A stretch of DNA of 64,000 bases. Origin: Azospirillum ramasamyi. Its GTDB lineage: Bacteria; Pseudomonadota; Alphaproteobacteria; Azospirillales; Azospirillaceae. Position 1 is the stretch's first letter, and every line of letters starts with the position of its first letter. A program made the position numbers and the translations under genes. The stretch is taken from contig NZ_CP029832.1 in the NCBI RefSeq assembly GCF_003233655.1, positions 480,001 to 544,000 of the forward strand, written 5' to 3'. The notes under the pieces were generated by a model. The model saw only the letters and a list, made by a program, of their open reading frames with translations. It had not been told where the DNA came from and made no database searches. Shown here piece by piece: positions 45,721 to 53,977 of the stretch.

Positions 45721-47003
45721 TGCTGCGCACGGAATTCGTCGGATTTCCGCATGATCTCGCGAACTGAAGGACGTGGTCCCGGCTGTTGGCCGAGCCAGTC
45801 CTCGAACGCGGTGTTGAACATCGCCTTGTCGTCGCACAACGCCGGACGGACTTTGCGGCAATCGATGCGCAACGACCGGCCCGGGTTGGCGCGTATCCAA
45901 TCCTGCGCTGCGATCATCCGCTCCCAACCGCCGACCTCGCGGCCCAGATCGACGCCGCACCAGTTTGTGGCGAATCCATTTCCTTCCTTCGACATGGCTT
46001 CCGGCGCCCGTTCAAAGAAGCTGCGGACGAAGGCGGCGGTCGGCTCGAACCGCGGGGTACCGCCGGCCCAGGCATAGGCGGCCAGGATGGACGGCACGCC
46101 GATCGTCGGCAGGCTTCGCCCCGCGGGCACGAGTTCGGCATAGTCGTCCGCGCTGAACGCGCCCGGTTCATAAGGCGTTCTGTCGAGCCCGCCGGCGGGC
46201 GCCCGGCCGTCGCAGCCCTGCGTGAACAGCTCCGGTCCGATTGCCAGCAGTTCGAGCCTTTTCTCCATGATCTCCTTTGCCGAGAGCTTGGCGAACAGCG
46301 GCGCCGGCTTGCCCACCACGAAGGCCAGGGCGTCCACCTTGCCGGCCTTCAGCTGCTCGATCCCTTCATCGGTCGAAGCGCTTTCGTCGAAAGTGGGGTC
46401 GAGTCCGAGCAGCCCCTGGAGGACCGAGCGTACGGTCAGCCACGTTCCGGAAAGCCGTCCCCCAACGTTGATCCGCTTCCCGGCAAGAACGCAGACGTCG
46501 GCCGGCCGATCGCCGATCACGTCCTGGCGCGTCAGGACATGCAGGTACTCTGTATGCAGTCGGCTGACGTAGCGCAGCCGCCTGCCCAGCTCATCGCCCG
46601 TCGGCGTGGCCCTGTAGGCCTGGAGCACGTCGCTTTGCAGGATCGCGAAGTCGATCCCGCCGAGGTGGAGCAGGTCGTCGATGTTGCTGATCGAACCGTG
46701 TCCGGTGACCGCTGCGACCCGCAGCGTGCTGCCTTTCCGGTCGTTCAGCAGCCTGACCATATCCGCTCCCAGCCGCGCGTAGAGGCCGGTGGGCTGCCCG
46801 GTGACGATGCCCACTTGGCCGCGCAGGATCATCGTCTTTTCCCGGTCGGAACGGAGCACCGTCGGCAATGCGCCCGTATCGGCGCCGGCAGCGGTCCGAT
46901 CCTGTGCCCGCGACGCACCCGCCGAAACCGACAACACTCCGCCGATCAAAATCGCCGCAGCAAGGCGTTGCAGTGCAACGAAACTCAACGGTTTCATAGA
47001 CAT
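45708..47003 (-). CDS. TAXI-family extracytoplasmic solute-binding protein
   Basis: A 431-residue protein from ATG 47003, with GAGAGG upstream and a signal peptide ending SAGASRAQD. The periplasmic binding fold of the TAXI type (TRAP-associated extracytoplasmic) is suggested by MILRGQVGIVTGQPTGLYAR, LGADMVRLLNDRKGSTLRVA-AVTGHGSISNIDDL (in parts), FAILQSDVLQAYRA, KRINVGGRLSGTWLTVRSVL and EQLKAGKVDALAFVVGKPAP. No TRAP permease is nearby, so it may sense or capture a ligand for the envelope system rather than serve a transporter. The C-terminus carries extra Cys residues (RIDCRKVRPALCDD, FRAQQCGS). Confidence 0.8.
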   Translation of the reverse strand: MSMKPLSFVALQRLAAAILIGGVLSVSAGASRAQDRTAAGADTGALPTVLRSDREKTMILRGQVGIVTGQPTGLYARLGADMVRLLNDRKGSTLRVAAVTGHGSISNIDDLLHLGGIDFAILQSDVLQAYRATPTGDELGRRLRYVSRLHTEYLHVLTRQDVIGDRPADVCVLAGKRINVGGRLSGTWLTVRSVLQGLLGLDPTFDESASTDEGIEQLKAGKVDALAFVVGKPAPLFAKLSAKEIMEKRLELLAIGPELFTQGCDGRAPAGGLDRTPYEPGAFSADDYAELVPAGRSLPTIGVPSILAAYAWAGGTPRFEPTAAFVRSFFERAPEAMSKEGNGFATNWCGVDLGREVGGWERMIAAQDWIRANPGRSLRIDCRKVRPALCDDKAMFNTAFEDWLGQQPGPRPSVREIMRKSDEFRAQQCGS

Positions 47004-47076
47004 ACTCAACCTCTCGGCAATGATTTTTCCGCCGTCCGTAAACATTTACAGGAAAAATATCAGCATACATATGAAA

Positions 47077-47098
47077 TCACCGGACATAAGTCTGGTGA
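47077..47098. promoter_or_regulatory. Dyad in the divergent promoter region
   Basis: TCACCGGAC-ATAA-GTCTGGTGA is a 22-bp near-perfect palindrome (one mismatch per arm of nine) lying between the TAXI gene start (47003) and the first plus-strand gene (47202). It is a good candidate operator shared by both blocks. The region around it is AT-rich, as expected for promoters. Confidence 0.5.
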
Positions 47099-47201
47099 AA
47101 CTGTGAGTGAGGCATTGTGTACAAGATAAAAATACGAATCAACTCTTGTTATGTTCCAAAGCGCATGTCAATTTGCCAATGGATCCTCTGTAGGAACGCG
47201 G

Positions 47202-48305
47202 ATGATTGGCGGACATATGAAACGGAGCGCTCTACGTAAGGCACAGCCCTATGCGATAGGGCTGTTCGGTCTTCTCATGTCTACAGGCGCGGGGCTGATT
47301 TGGTACGTTAACGGACAGAAGTATCCGGTAGAAAAAGAGTTCGTTCCAATAGATGATAATATCATCGCAGCAACCGAGCAGATTGCGAACGAATACCTCG
47401 ATAAATATTCTTTAAATGATTTGGAAGGTTTTCAGTACAGCTCAATATACAGCACAATTATTAGGAATGCGGATTTTGATACAGGCTCTCTCGTAATAGC
47501 CACCTTAAAGTCTCAAAGCATTTCGGACGAAGAAAAGAAGTACGTAGTTTCAACGAAATTGATAGCGAAGTTGCGCCAGTGCTTGAGCCCTTTGGTCGAG
47601 ACTGCAAAGAACGGCAACCTGTTCGCCGTCAGCGCATTTGCCCTTCTCGCTGCAAAAAATCACGGAACAATACTGCCTGAAAAAATAGACTCACAGGGTT
47701 CAGAGGAAAAAATCGCAAAATTCGAGAGCATCGCGAAGGCCAATGGGTGTCTGCCTTATATAATCGGCCTTAGAGGATACGCAAGGTATGTAACAAGTAT
47801 TGAAGAAATGGATCACCTGAACGAAGCGAGCTACAGAGCGGGGTCTCAGCTCGGGGTTATTTCTCGAGAACTTGCCAAATTCAAAGACACCATGGAGAGG
47901 ATCGAGCATAAATTTCTCGTAGCCAGAGTGCGGGATGCCGAAGCTACGATTGAGAACATCGAGAACTTCAAGTCAGAGATCGAAAATTGGGAGAAATGCT
48001 TTGTAGTCGAGAATTCTGCCGAGCGATCAGACAGACCAAGTTCCTGCAGTAATGAAGATCACAGCTTACGAATCAACAGGCTGTATTCTTTTGCTGACAA
48101 TATATCTACAAAAATAAAATCGCACTCCCCAGGATATGCATCGGCATATTCTATTATATTTGGATATTTTTTGAGTTCTGGTTTGGGAATTGCATTCACG
48201 ATGCTGGCGGTAGGGGTCAAAAATAGAAGAAGGTCAGATGACGGGAAAGTAAACAGGGTATTGCAAGAAAACCTGCTGGACCCACCGAACATCATCGGCG
48301 AATGA
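47202..48305 (+). CDS. Two-helix membrane protein of unknown family
   Basis: A 367-residue protein if ATG 47202 (AGGAAC upstream) is used; in-frame alternatives are 47151 and 47217. It has an N-terminal helix (YAIGLFGLLMSTGAGLIWYV), a long hydrophilic helical middle (about 50-310) with probable coiled coil (AKFKDTMERIEHKFLVARVR-DAEATIENIENFK in parts) and a C-terminal helix (IIFGYFLSSGLGIAFTMLAV). The codon usage and base composition are much richer in A/T than the neighbours, suggesting separate acquisition. It is first in the plus-strand block, about 90 bp before the tubulin-like gene. Confidence 0.7.
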   Translation: MIGGHMKRSALRKAQPYAIGLFGLLMSTGAGLIWYVNGQKYPVEKEFVPIDDNIIAATEQIANEYLDKYSLNDLEGFQYSSIYSTIIRNADFDTGSLVIATLKSQSISDEEKKYVVSTKLIAKLRQCLSPLVETAKNGNLFAVSAFALLAAKNHGTILPEKIDSQGSEEKIAKFESIAKANGCLPYIIGLRGYARYVTSIEEMDHLNEASYRAGSQLGVISRELAKFKDTMERIEHKFLVARVRDAEATIENIENFKSEIENWEKCFVVENSAERSDRPSSCSNEDHSLRINRLYSFADNISTKIKSHSPGYASAYSIIFGYFLSSGLGIAFTMLAVGVKNRRRSDDGKVNRVLQENLLDPPNIIGE

Positions 48306-48392
48306 CCGGATCGCTCACTCTCAGGCGTTTCGTTGCGCTTCTGGACAGGAAATCGACAAGCCCGGCGCTCGACGCCGTTCACGGGGCCGTTC

Positions 48393-51300
48393 ATGGGGAT
48401 GACGAGCATGGTAGAGCAGGCGCGCTTTCGGCCGACGTTGCTGGTGGGGGTCGGCGGAACCGGGTGCGAGATCGCCGAAGGAGTCTACGCACGAGCCAAA
48501 GCCATGAGCGCGGTGTCGGCGGGACGCTTGGCCGTGATCGGCTTCGACACGGACGCCAATGACATGTCGCGCCTGCAGGCCATCGGCAACCGTAACCGCA
48601 TCCAGACCAGTTCCACCGATACGATCTACCAGATCCTGTCCAAGTATCCCGAGGTCGAACAGTCGTTCTGTCTGCCCCGGGAAGGGCTGCCGGATACCCT
48701 GCTCAACATGCGGCTGCTGGACGGGGCGGCGCAGATCCGAATGCTGTCGCATCTGGCGCTGTTCACATCGCTGAAGACGGGCGCCGTACAGAACCGGGTC
48801 GGGGACATCCTGTCGCAATTGGGCCGGCACGACGGCCGGATGGAGTTCGATGGAGCGATCAACATCCTGGTCACCGGCTCTCTGGCCGGCGCCACCGGCT
48901 CCGGTTCGTTCCTGCAGGTCGCCCTTCTGCTGCGCCGCCTGGCAGAGGACCGGGCGATCAAGGCCTCGGTGCGCGGCATCTTCCTGATGCCCGACGTTTT
49001 CGTGCGCGGCGCCAATCTGCCGACCGGCCAGATCGGGAACGTCTTGGCCAACGGCTATGCCAGCCTGAAGGAACTGAACGGCGCGATCGCCCGCGCCGAG
49101 CGCCAGCGGCCGGCACGCAACCTCATGTACGAGTTCGGCCCCGACATGGTGCTGCGCGACGGCGAGGTCCCGTTCCAGAGCGTCACCCTCGTCGATTTCG
49201 AGAATTCCGCCGGCGGCAACCTCGGTTCCAGCATCACCAACTACAAGGAGATGGTGGCCCGCGCCGTTTATCAGCAGATTTTCACGCCCATCGGGCTGCG
49301 CATCGCCAGCGTCACCATCAACGACGCCCTGGCGAAGCTCGGCGCGGCGGCCGCAAGCACCAGCAACATGTTCAGCGGCGTCGGGATCTCGGCCGTAGCC
49401 TACCCGGCGCAGGAGGTCGCCGATTACCTGGGCCTGCGGTTCGCATTGGAGGTGCTTTCGGGCGATTGGCTGCGCCTGGACCGGATGTACATCGACCGGG
49501 TGCGGCGCCACGAGGAGCAGCGCGCTGCGGGCAACCTCACCCTGCAGCTCGCCGACCAGGGCGACGCCTATCTGGAGGATCTCGACCAGCTCGCCCTGCG
49601 GGAGCGCATCGCGTTCTTCGCCGAAATCCGCCGCGGTCTCCATCCCGTGGTCGCCAACCCGGAAGGGGGGGAGGACGAAGCGCCGCTCCATGTCACCTAC
49701 CTTGACGCGCTGCTGTCCCATCTGATGGAGACGTTCTGGAGCACCGAGCGCTTGCGGCAACTCCGCGACAGGCCGCCGATCGACTCCTCGGTCTTCCGCG
49801 CCCGCGACCGACTGGAATCCCTGGTCCGGACCAACGAGAACATACTGGACGACGATCTCCGCTCGGCCGAATCCAGTCTCTTCCAACGGCCCGAAGACCT
49901 TTTCGTCAACATCATCGCCACCGAGGACGACCTCGCGGAGGGCGACCTGCGCCCCTATCATCTGCAGAGCTACATCGTGAAGGGCGGCCCCCACCCCGTG
50001 CAGGTGCGGGCCTTTCTCTACGCCTTGCGCAACGAGGCGATCCGCCGGCGCAACCAGATCGACGTCACGGTCTTTCGCCAGCGAATCATGGCGGCGGCAA
50101 CCGTTTTCGACGAGGGCGTGGCGGAGAAGCACGACGGTTCGACGCGTGGACACGCACGCATTCTCGACCAGTCGCGCCGGTACGCCAATCCCGGCCTCCT
50201 GGACCGGTTCACCAACAAGTCGGCGGCGTTCGTCGGCAGGTACACATCCTTCTACAACACCAGCGTCATGCACATCCGCCGCTATGTCGAAGCCTCGGTG
50301 ACGGCGAAGGTTCTCGACCTGCTGGTTGCGGAGATCGCCGCGCTTTCCGATGCCTACGCCGGGCTGTTCACCGAAGTCGGACGGGTTCTGGAACGGTTGG
50401 GGGCCGATGTCGACCGCGAGGAGCAACGGCATGCGCCGGGCGCCGGCTCCTTCTCCGGCAATCTGTTCATCAACGCCGATGCCGAAGGCAAGCGCGCCGT
50501 TTGGGACGACCTGCGCCTGCGGACCGCCGGCCTGCGGCAGAACGAAACGGCGAACCGGGGGTTGAACCAGGCGATCTATCGCCAGCACCGCGACGCACGC
50601 AAACAGCGCCGCTCTCCGGGCTTCCGCGAGTTGCGGTCGCTGTTCGAATCCTCGGTCATCGACGGCTTCGCGGCGAAGACCGTGCGCACCGACTACGCTT
50701 CGGTTTGGAACCTGTCGATCATCGAGGCGGCCAAGCGTGAAGCGGGACGGCGCGGAACCGATTGGCGCGCGCGGATCAAGGAGGCCGTCGACATCGTGGC
50801 GTCCCAGGCCGAACCGTTCCTGACCTTCGACGACCAGGGCCGCGGCCAGCGCATCATCTTCTGGGCCGTGTCGCCGACGGTGAAGGAGGAATACAACGAC
50901 GACGCCGAGTTCGATGCGTTGTTCACGCTCAAGCAGGGGGAGCAACCGCTTGTCCTGCCGGAGTGCTCCAAGCACGAACTGCTGTGCGTCAATCACCGCG
51001 TCAATCTGGAGCTCCGCCATCTGGCGAAGCTGAATCCCGGCGGACTACCGTCCGCCAACGTCAACGAGACGCCGCGCGGCCGCTATTTCGGCGCCTATGC
51101 CGACAGGGTCGGCCGGCTCATCGACGAGGAGATCACCTCCCGCGCGCTGGGCTCGGACCGGCGCTACACCTCCACCGTCACTCCGCACATCCATCGCGAC
51201 TGGCACCGCGGCGGCCGGCTTCCCGAGATATTCCCCGAGATCCAGCAGAAGGAGCAGCTGGATTCGGCGCGCGCCTTTATCGTCGCGCTCGGGCTCGGGC

Positions 51301-51848
51301 TCATCCAGCGCGAGAGCGATTACGGCCGCGCCGTTGCAAATTTCTCCACCATCGGACGGGTTCCGCATGGCGGGCTGCGCGGCCGGCTTGCCGAAACCAG
51401 CCGGCTGTGGGACATCCTCAATGCCTTCGAGCAGCGCGCCGACATTGTCCGGGCCTCGCTGGACGCCTGGAGCGCGGAAAAGGGCGCGCTTCTGCCGGGC
51501 TCAGACATGAATGCGCTGACCCCCGTGGACGAGGTCTGCGGTGTGGGCACGGTGCTGCACATCCTCGAGATCGGGCGGGAGCGCCAGGAAATCGAGCAGC
51601 GGGAGTTCGCCTGCGCCAACCTTTTCGCCGCCAGGCGCATTCTGCTTTCCGAGATCGCCGACGCGGTTCTCGGCCATCTCGAACCGCTGGGCCGCGACGC
51701 GGTCGTGGCCGACCTCGAAACGCGGAGCTGGGAGCAAGGCTTCGCCGCCTTCCTGGCGCAAGGGACGCGCGAGGAGACGGCCCGCAGCCTGCGGCAGGTA
51801 CATGACGGCGCCGTCGCCGGCCTTCAGAAAGCCTGGGCGCCGGCATGA
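48393..51848 (+). CDS. Large tubulin/FtsZ-superfamily-like protein (Tubulin_2 type)
   Basis: A 1151-residue protein taking ATG 48393 (alternatives 48333, 48408). The N-terminal nucleotide-binding fold shows PTLLVGVGGTGCEIAEGVYA (about 14-33), VIGFDTDANDM (about 48-58) and the glycine-rich T4-like loop ITGS-type LVTGSLAGATGSGSFLQVAL (about 159-178), the equivalent of GGGTGSG in FtsZ and tubulin. After it comes PFQSVTLVDFENSAGGNLGS, the usual strand after the core. The remaining 750 residues are helical and lack recognised domains. No membrane helix is present. Family members occur in operons with VWA proteins and were proposed to act in membrane remodelling (Makarova and Koonin, 2010, from memory). 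The stop overlaps the next start (ATGATGA). Confidence 0.82.
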   Translation: MGMTSMVEQARFRPTLLVGVGGTGCEIAEGVYARAKAMSAVSAGRLAVIGFDTDANDMSRLQAIGNRNRIQTSSTDTIYQILSKYPEVEQSFCLPREGLPDTLLNMRLLDGAAQIRMLSHLALFTSLKTGAVQNRVGDILSQLGRHDGRMEFDGAINILVTGSLAGATGSGSFLQVALLLRRLAEDRAIKASVRGIFLMPDVFVRGANLPTGQIGNVLANGYASLKELNGAIARAERQRPARNLMYEFGPDMVLRDGEVPFQSVTLVDFENSAGGNLGSSITNYKEMVARAVYQQIFTPIGLRIASVTINDALAKLGAAAASTSNMFSGVGISAVAYPAQEVADYLGLRFALEVLSGDWLRLDRMYIDRVRRHEEQRAAGNLTLQLADQGDAYLEDLDQLALRERIAFFAEIRRGLHPVVANPEGGEDEAPLHVTYLDALLSHLMETFWSTERLRQLRDRPPIDSSVFRARDRLESLVRTNENILDDDLRSAESSLFQRPEDLFVNIIATEDDLAEGDLRPYHLQSYIVKGGPHPVQVRAFLYALRNEAIRRRNQIDVTVFRQRIMAAATVFDEGVAEKHDGSTRGHARILDQSRRYANPGLLDRFTNKSAAFVGRYTSFYNTSVMHIRRYVEASVTAKVLDLLVAEIAALSDAYAGLFTEVGRVLERLGADVDREEQRHAPGAGSFSGNLFINADAEGKRAVWDDLRLRTAGLRQNETANRGLNQAIYRQHRDARKQRRSPGFRELRSLFESSVIDGFAAKTVRTDYASVWNLSIIEAAKREAGRRGTDWRARIKEAVDIVASQAEPFLTFDDQGRGQRIIFWAVSPTVKEEYNDDAEFDALFTLKQGEQPLVLPECSKHELLCVNHRVNLELRHLAKLNPGGLPSANVNETPRGRYFGAYADRVGRLIDEEITSRALGSDRRYTSTVTPHIHRDWHRGGRLPEIFPEIQQKEQLDSARAFIVALGLGLIQRESDYGRAVANFSTIGRVPHGGLRGRLAETSRLWDILNAFEQRADIVRASLDAWSAEKGALLPGSDMNALTPVDEVCGVGTVLHILEIGRERQEIEQREFACANLFAARRILLSEIADAVLGHLEPLGRDAVVADLETRSWEQGFAAFLAQGTREETARSLRQVHDGAVAGLQKAWAPA

Positions 51849-53977
51849 TGAAATCATCTCGGACGGCGCCCTCCGCGACCGAAGCGGACGGGCGCCTCGT
51901 CGTCGTCAACCTCGACCGGGGCTGGCCCTTTGCCGATCTGGTGCGGCGCTTCGCGCTCGATCTCTACGGGCGCGGAATCACCGGCGCGGTGGAGTTTCGG
52001 ACCATCGGCGGCGAACGTGGGCGCCGGGATCAGGACAGTCTGGTCTGGGGAACCCGCTGGCCGCGGATATACGGCAATGACACGGAAGCCTTGCTCGCCG
52101 ACCTGTTCGAGGATCTTGCGCTTCTCCACGAAGTACGCCTGAGCGATCTCACCATCGTCATGGTGCTTCCCCATCCCGCCGAAGCGCCGCAGGTGACGGA
52201 AGAGGCGCTGGCGCTGGGCCGGCGCTTCGCGGAGCGTCTGGCCACCGTGCCGCAGGTATTGCAGAAGCTCGGCCGCTGTGTAGCCGTCCGCGACGCGGCC
52301 CGCTCCTCGGAGGACGATGTCCGGGCGGCGTTGGGATTGATGGGCGAGCGCTTCCTCAACGATCCGGAACGCCAAGGCGGTCAGCCGTTCGACGGCATTG
52401 CCCTCCTGCGTCAGTCGCGCGTGCGGAACGATGCCGAAGAGGCGCATGCCCGGCAGTTCATTCTGCTGCGCTGCCTGCTGGAGATCATGGGGCGCAGCCA
52501 CGAACGCTCCTCCGGGGAGGGGACCGGCACAGCGAAGGATGCGGTCGCGGCGGCCCGCCGCGCCATGAGAGGCCGCATCGTCGCCCTGGATTTGGAGGGC
52601 AATCATCCGATCCTCTCCTCCGAAAGGATCGGCGGGCTGCTCAACGCCTTCTACGGACAGGCGGCCGCCCAGCCGGCCACGGGCGGCGATCCGGTCGGAG
52701 ATGACGGCGTCGACGCGCCGAACGACGAGGAGACGCGGGTCGATGCGATCCTCCAGCAGATCGAAGAGGAGGTTCAGGCGCGCGACCAGGAGATCGCCCC
52801 GCCGCGTCCCGCCCCCCAGAGCTGGAACCGCTATCTGGATGACGCCACCTACTGGTCGGCCGAATTGGAGAAGCGGTTCGTCGACGAACTGCAGGAGGAC
52901 CTCGACTCGCTCGACGAGTGGAGCAAAGTCAGCCTGAAGACGCTCGAACAGCGGAAGATGAGCCTGCATCAGACCGTTACCGTGACGCGGGAACGGAATG
53001 TTCGCGAGAAGATCGGCGGCCTGACATTCGTCAATGCCGGCCTGTCGGGCGAAGCGGCCCAGGCGCTGAAACGCATGAAGGACAAGGTGTGGAGCAAGCG
53101 CGCCGAACTCCTGGCCATGGCCAGCGACAGCCGGGCGAAGCTCCTGTTCGTCCGCGTCGTAGCCTCGGAAACGACCATGCCCGCGATCCCGCAGACCGAG
53201 GTGACCGCGGACCGGCTGGCACTGCGCAACATTCAGGAATACGCAGACTACAGGAATGCCGCGAAGCAGGCCCAGACAAGTCTGCGCCGGCTGGTGCCGC
53301 GGGGCTATATCTGGCTGGCGTGGCTGGTCTCCGCGGCGGCGCTGGGTACCATCCTCGCCCATGCCGCAGCACGGCGGTCGATGCAGGCCGGCTTCCTCGA
53401 TGCGCTCCTTTTCAATGGCTGGCCCATCCTGCCGATCGCCTGGGCGCTGGCGACGGGGGCGGGTTTCCTCATGGTCCGGCGCGTGATCCAGATACGGCGG
53501 AACGCTCTGCGCCAGGCCGTCGACGATCTTCAGAAGGCGAGGGGGCGACTGACCGAGAGCGTCCATCTGGCCATGAGGGCGGCCCTCAACTATGTGATTC
53601 TCACCAGCCGAATTCCTTGGCTCGATCTGCTTCACCAGGAACTCGACCGGCGCGGCGCCGAGAACGACCTGGGCGCCTACACCCGGGCGCTGGTTCTGGT
53701 CCGACCGCGGGCGCACCGCAAGGTCCAGCTCGCCTCCGACGAGGAGAGGCAGTTCCATAACCGTCACCACCGCGACGTCGCGGGCCTGCGCGTGACGCGC
53801 TGGCTGCCGGGCATCCTCGTCAAGATCGATCCGTCTGCCGATCTGCGGCCCGCGCCCCTCGAATTCGCGCTGGGCGTCGACGGCAGCCGCTTCACCCTGG
53901 ATACGACGGTGTTCCTGGACGAGACGAAGGTACTGCTCACCGACGTGACCAGTGATGAGGTGCCCCATGTCACTTGA
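51845..53977 (+). CDS. Membrane protein of unknown family, partner of the tubulin-like protein
   Basis: A 710-residue protein. The N-terminal part (about 15-220) looks like an alpha/beta fold: RLVVVNLDRGWPFADLVRRF, DLTIVMVLPHPAEAPQVTEE, and QPFDGIALLRQSRVRNDAEE-AHARQF. The last segment recalls the 'PFDRxxLLD' strand of large tubulin-like proteins, so a diverged, non-GTPase relative is possible. A coiled coil lies at about 330-420. Two membrane helices follow near residues 490-555 (YIWLAWLVSAAALGTILAHA; WPILPIAWALATGAGFLMVR), then a soluble C-terminal domain with DLRPAPLEFALGVDGSRFTL. It overlaps genes on both sides by 4 and 11 bases. Confidence 0.65.
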   Translation: MMKSSRTAPSATEADGRLVVVNLDRGWPFADLVRRFALDLYGRGITGAVEFRTIGGERGRRDQDSLVWGTRWPRIYGNDTEALLADLFEDLALLHEVRLSDLTIVMVLPHPAEAPQVTEEALALGRRFAERLATVPQVLQKLGRCVAVRDAARSSEDDVRAALGLMGERFLNDPERQGGQPFDGIALLRQSRVRNDAEEAHARQFILLRCLLEIMGRSHERSSGEGTGTAKDAVAAARRAMRGRIVALDLEGNHPILSSERIGGLLNAFYGQAAAQPATGGDPVGDDGVDAPNDEETRVDAILQQIEEEVQARDQEIAPPRPAPQSWNRYLDDATYWSAELEKRFVDELQEDLDSLDEWSKVSLKTLEQRKMSLHQTVTVTRERNVREKIGGLTFVNAGLSGEAAQALKRMKDKVWSKRAELLAMASDSRAKLLFVRVVASETTMPAIPQTEVTADRLALRNIQEYADYRNAAKQAQTSLRRLVPRGYIWLAWLVSAAALGTILAHAAARRSMQAGFLDALLFNGWPILPIAWALATGAGFLMVRRVIQIRRNALRQAVDDLQKARGRLTESVHLAMRAALNYVILTSRIPWLDLLHQELDRRGAENDLGAYTRALVLVRPRAHRKVQLASDEERQFHNRHHRDVAGLRVTRWLPGILVKIDPSADLRPAPLEFALGVDGSRFTLDTTVFLDETKVLLTDVTSDEVPHVT

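Noticed and set aside
48321..51020. An 899-codon minus-strand frame opposite the tubulin-like gene
   Set aside because: Shadow frame with low-information sequence; the plus strand has the glycine-rich nucleotide-binding motifs.
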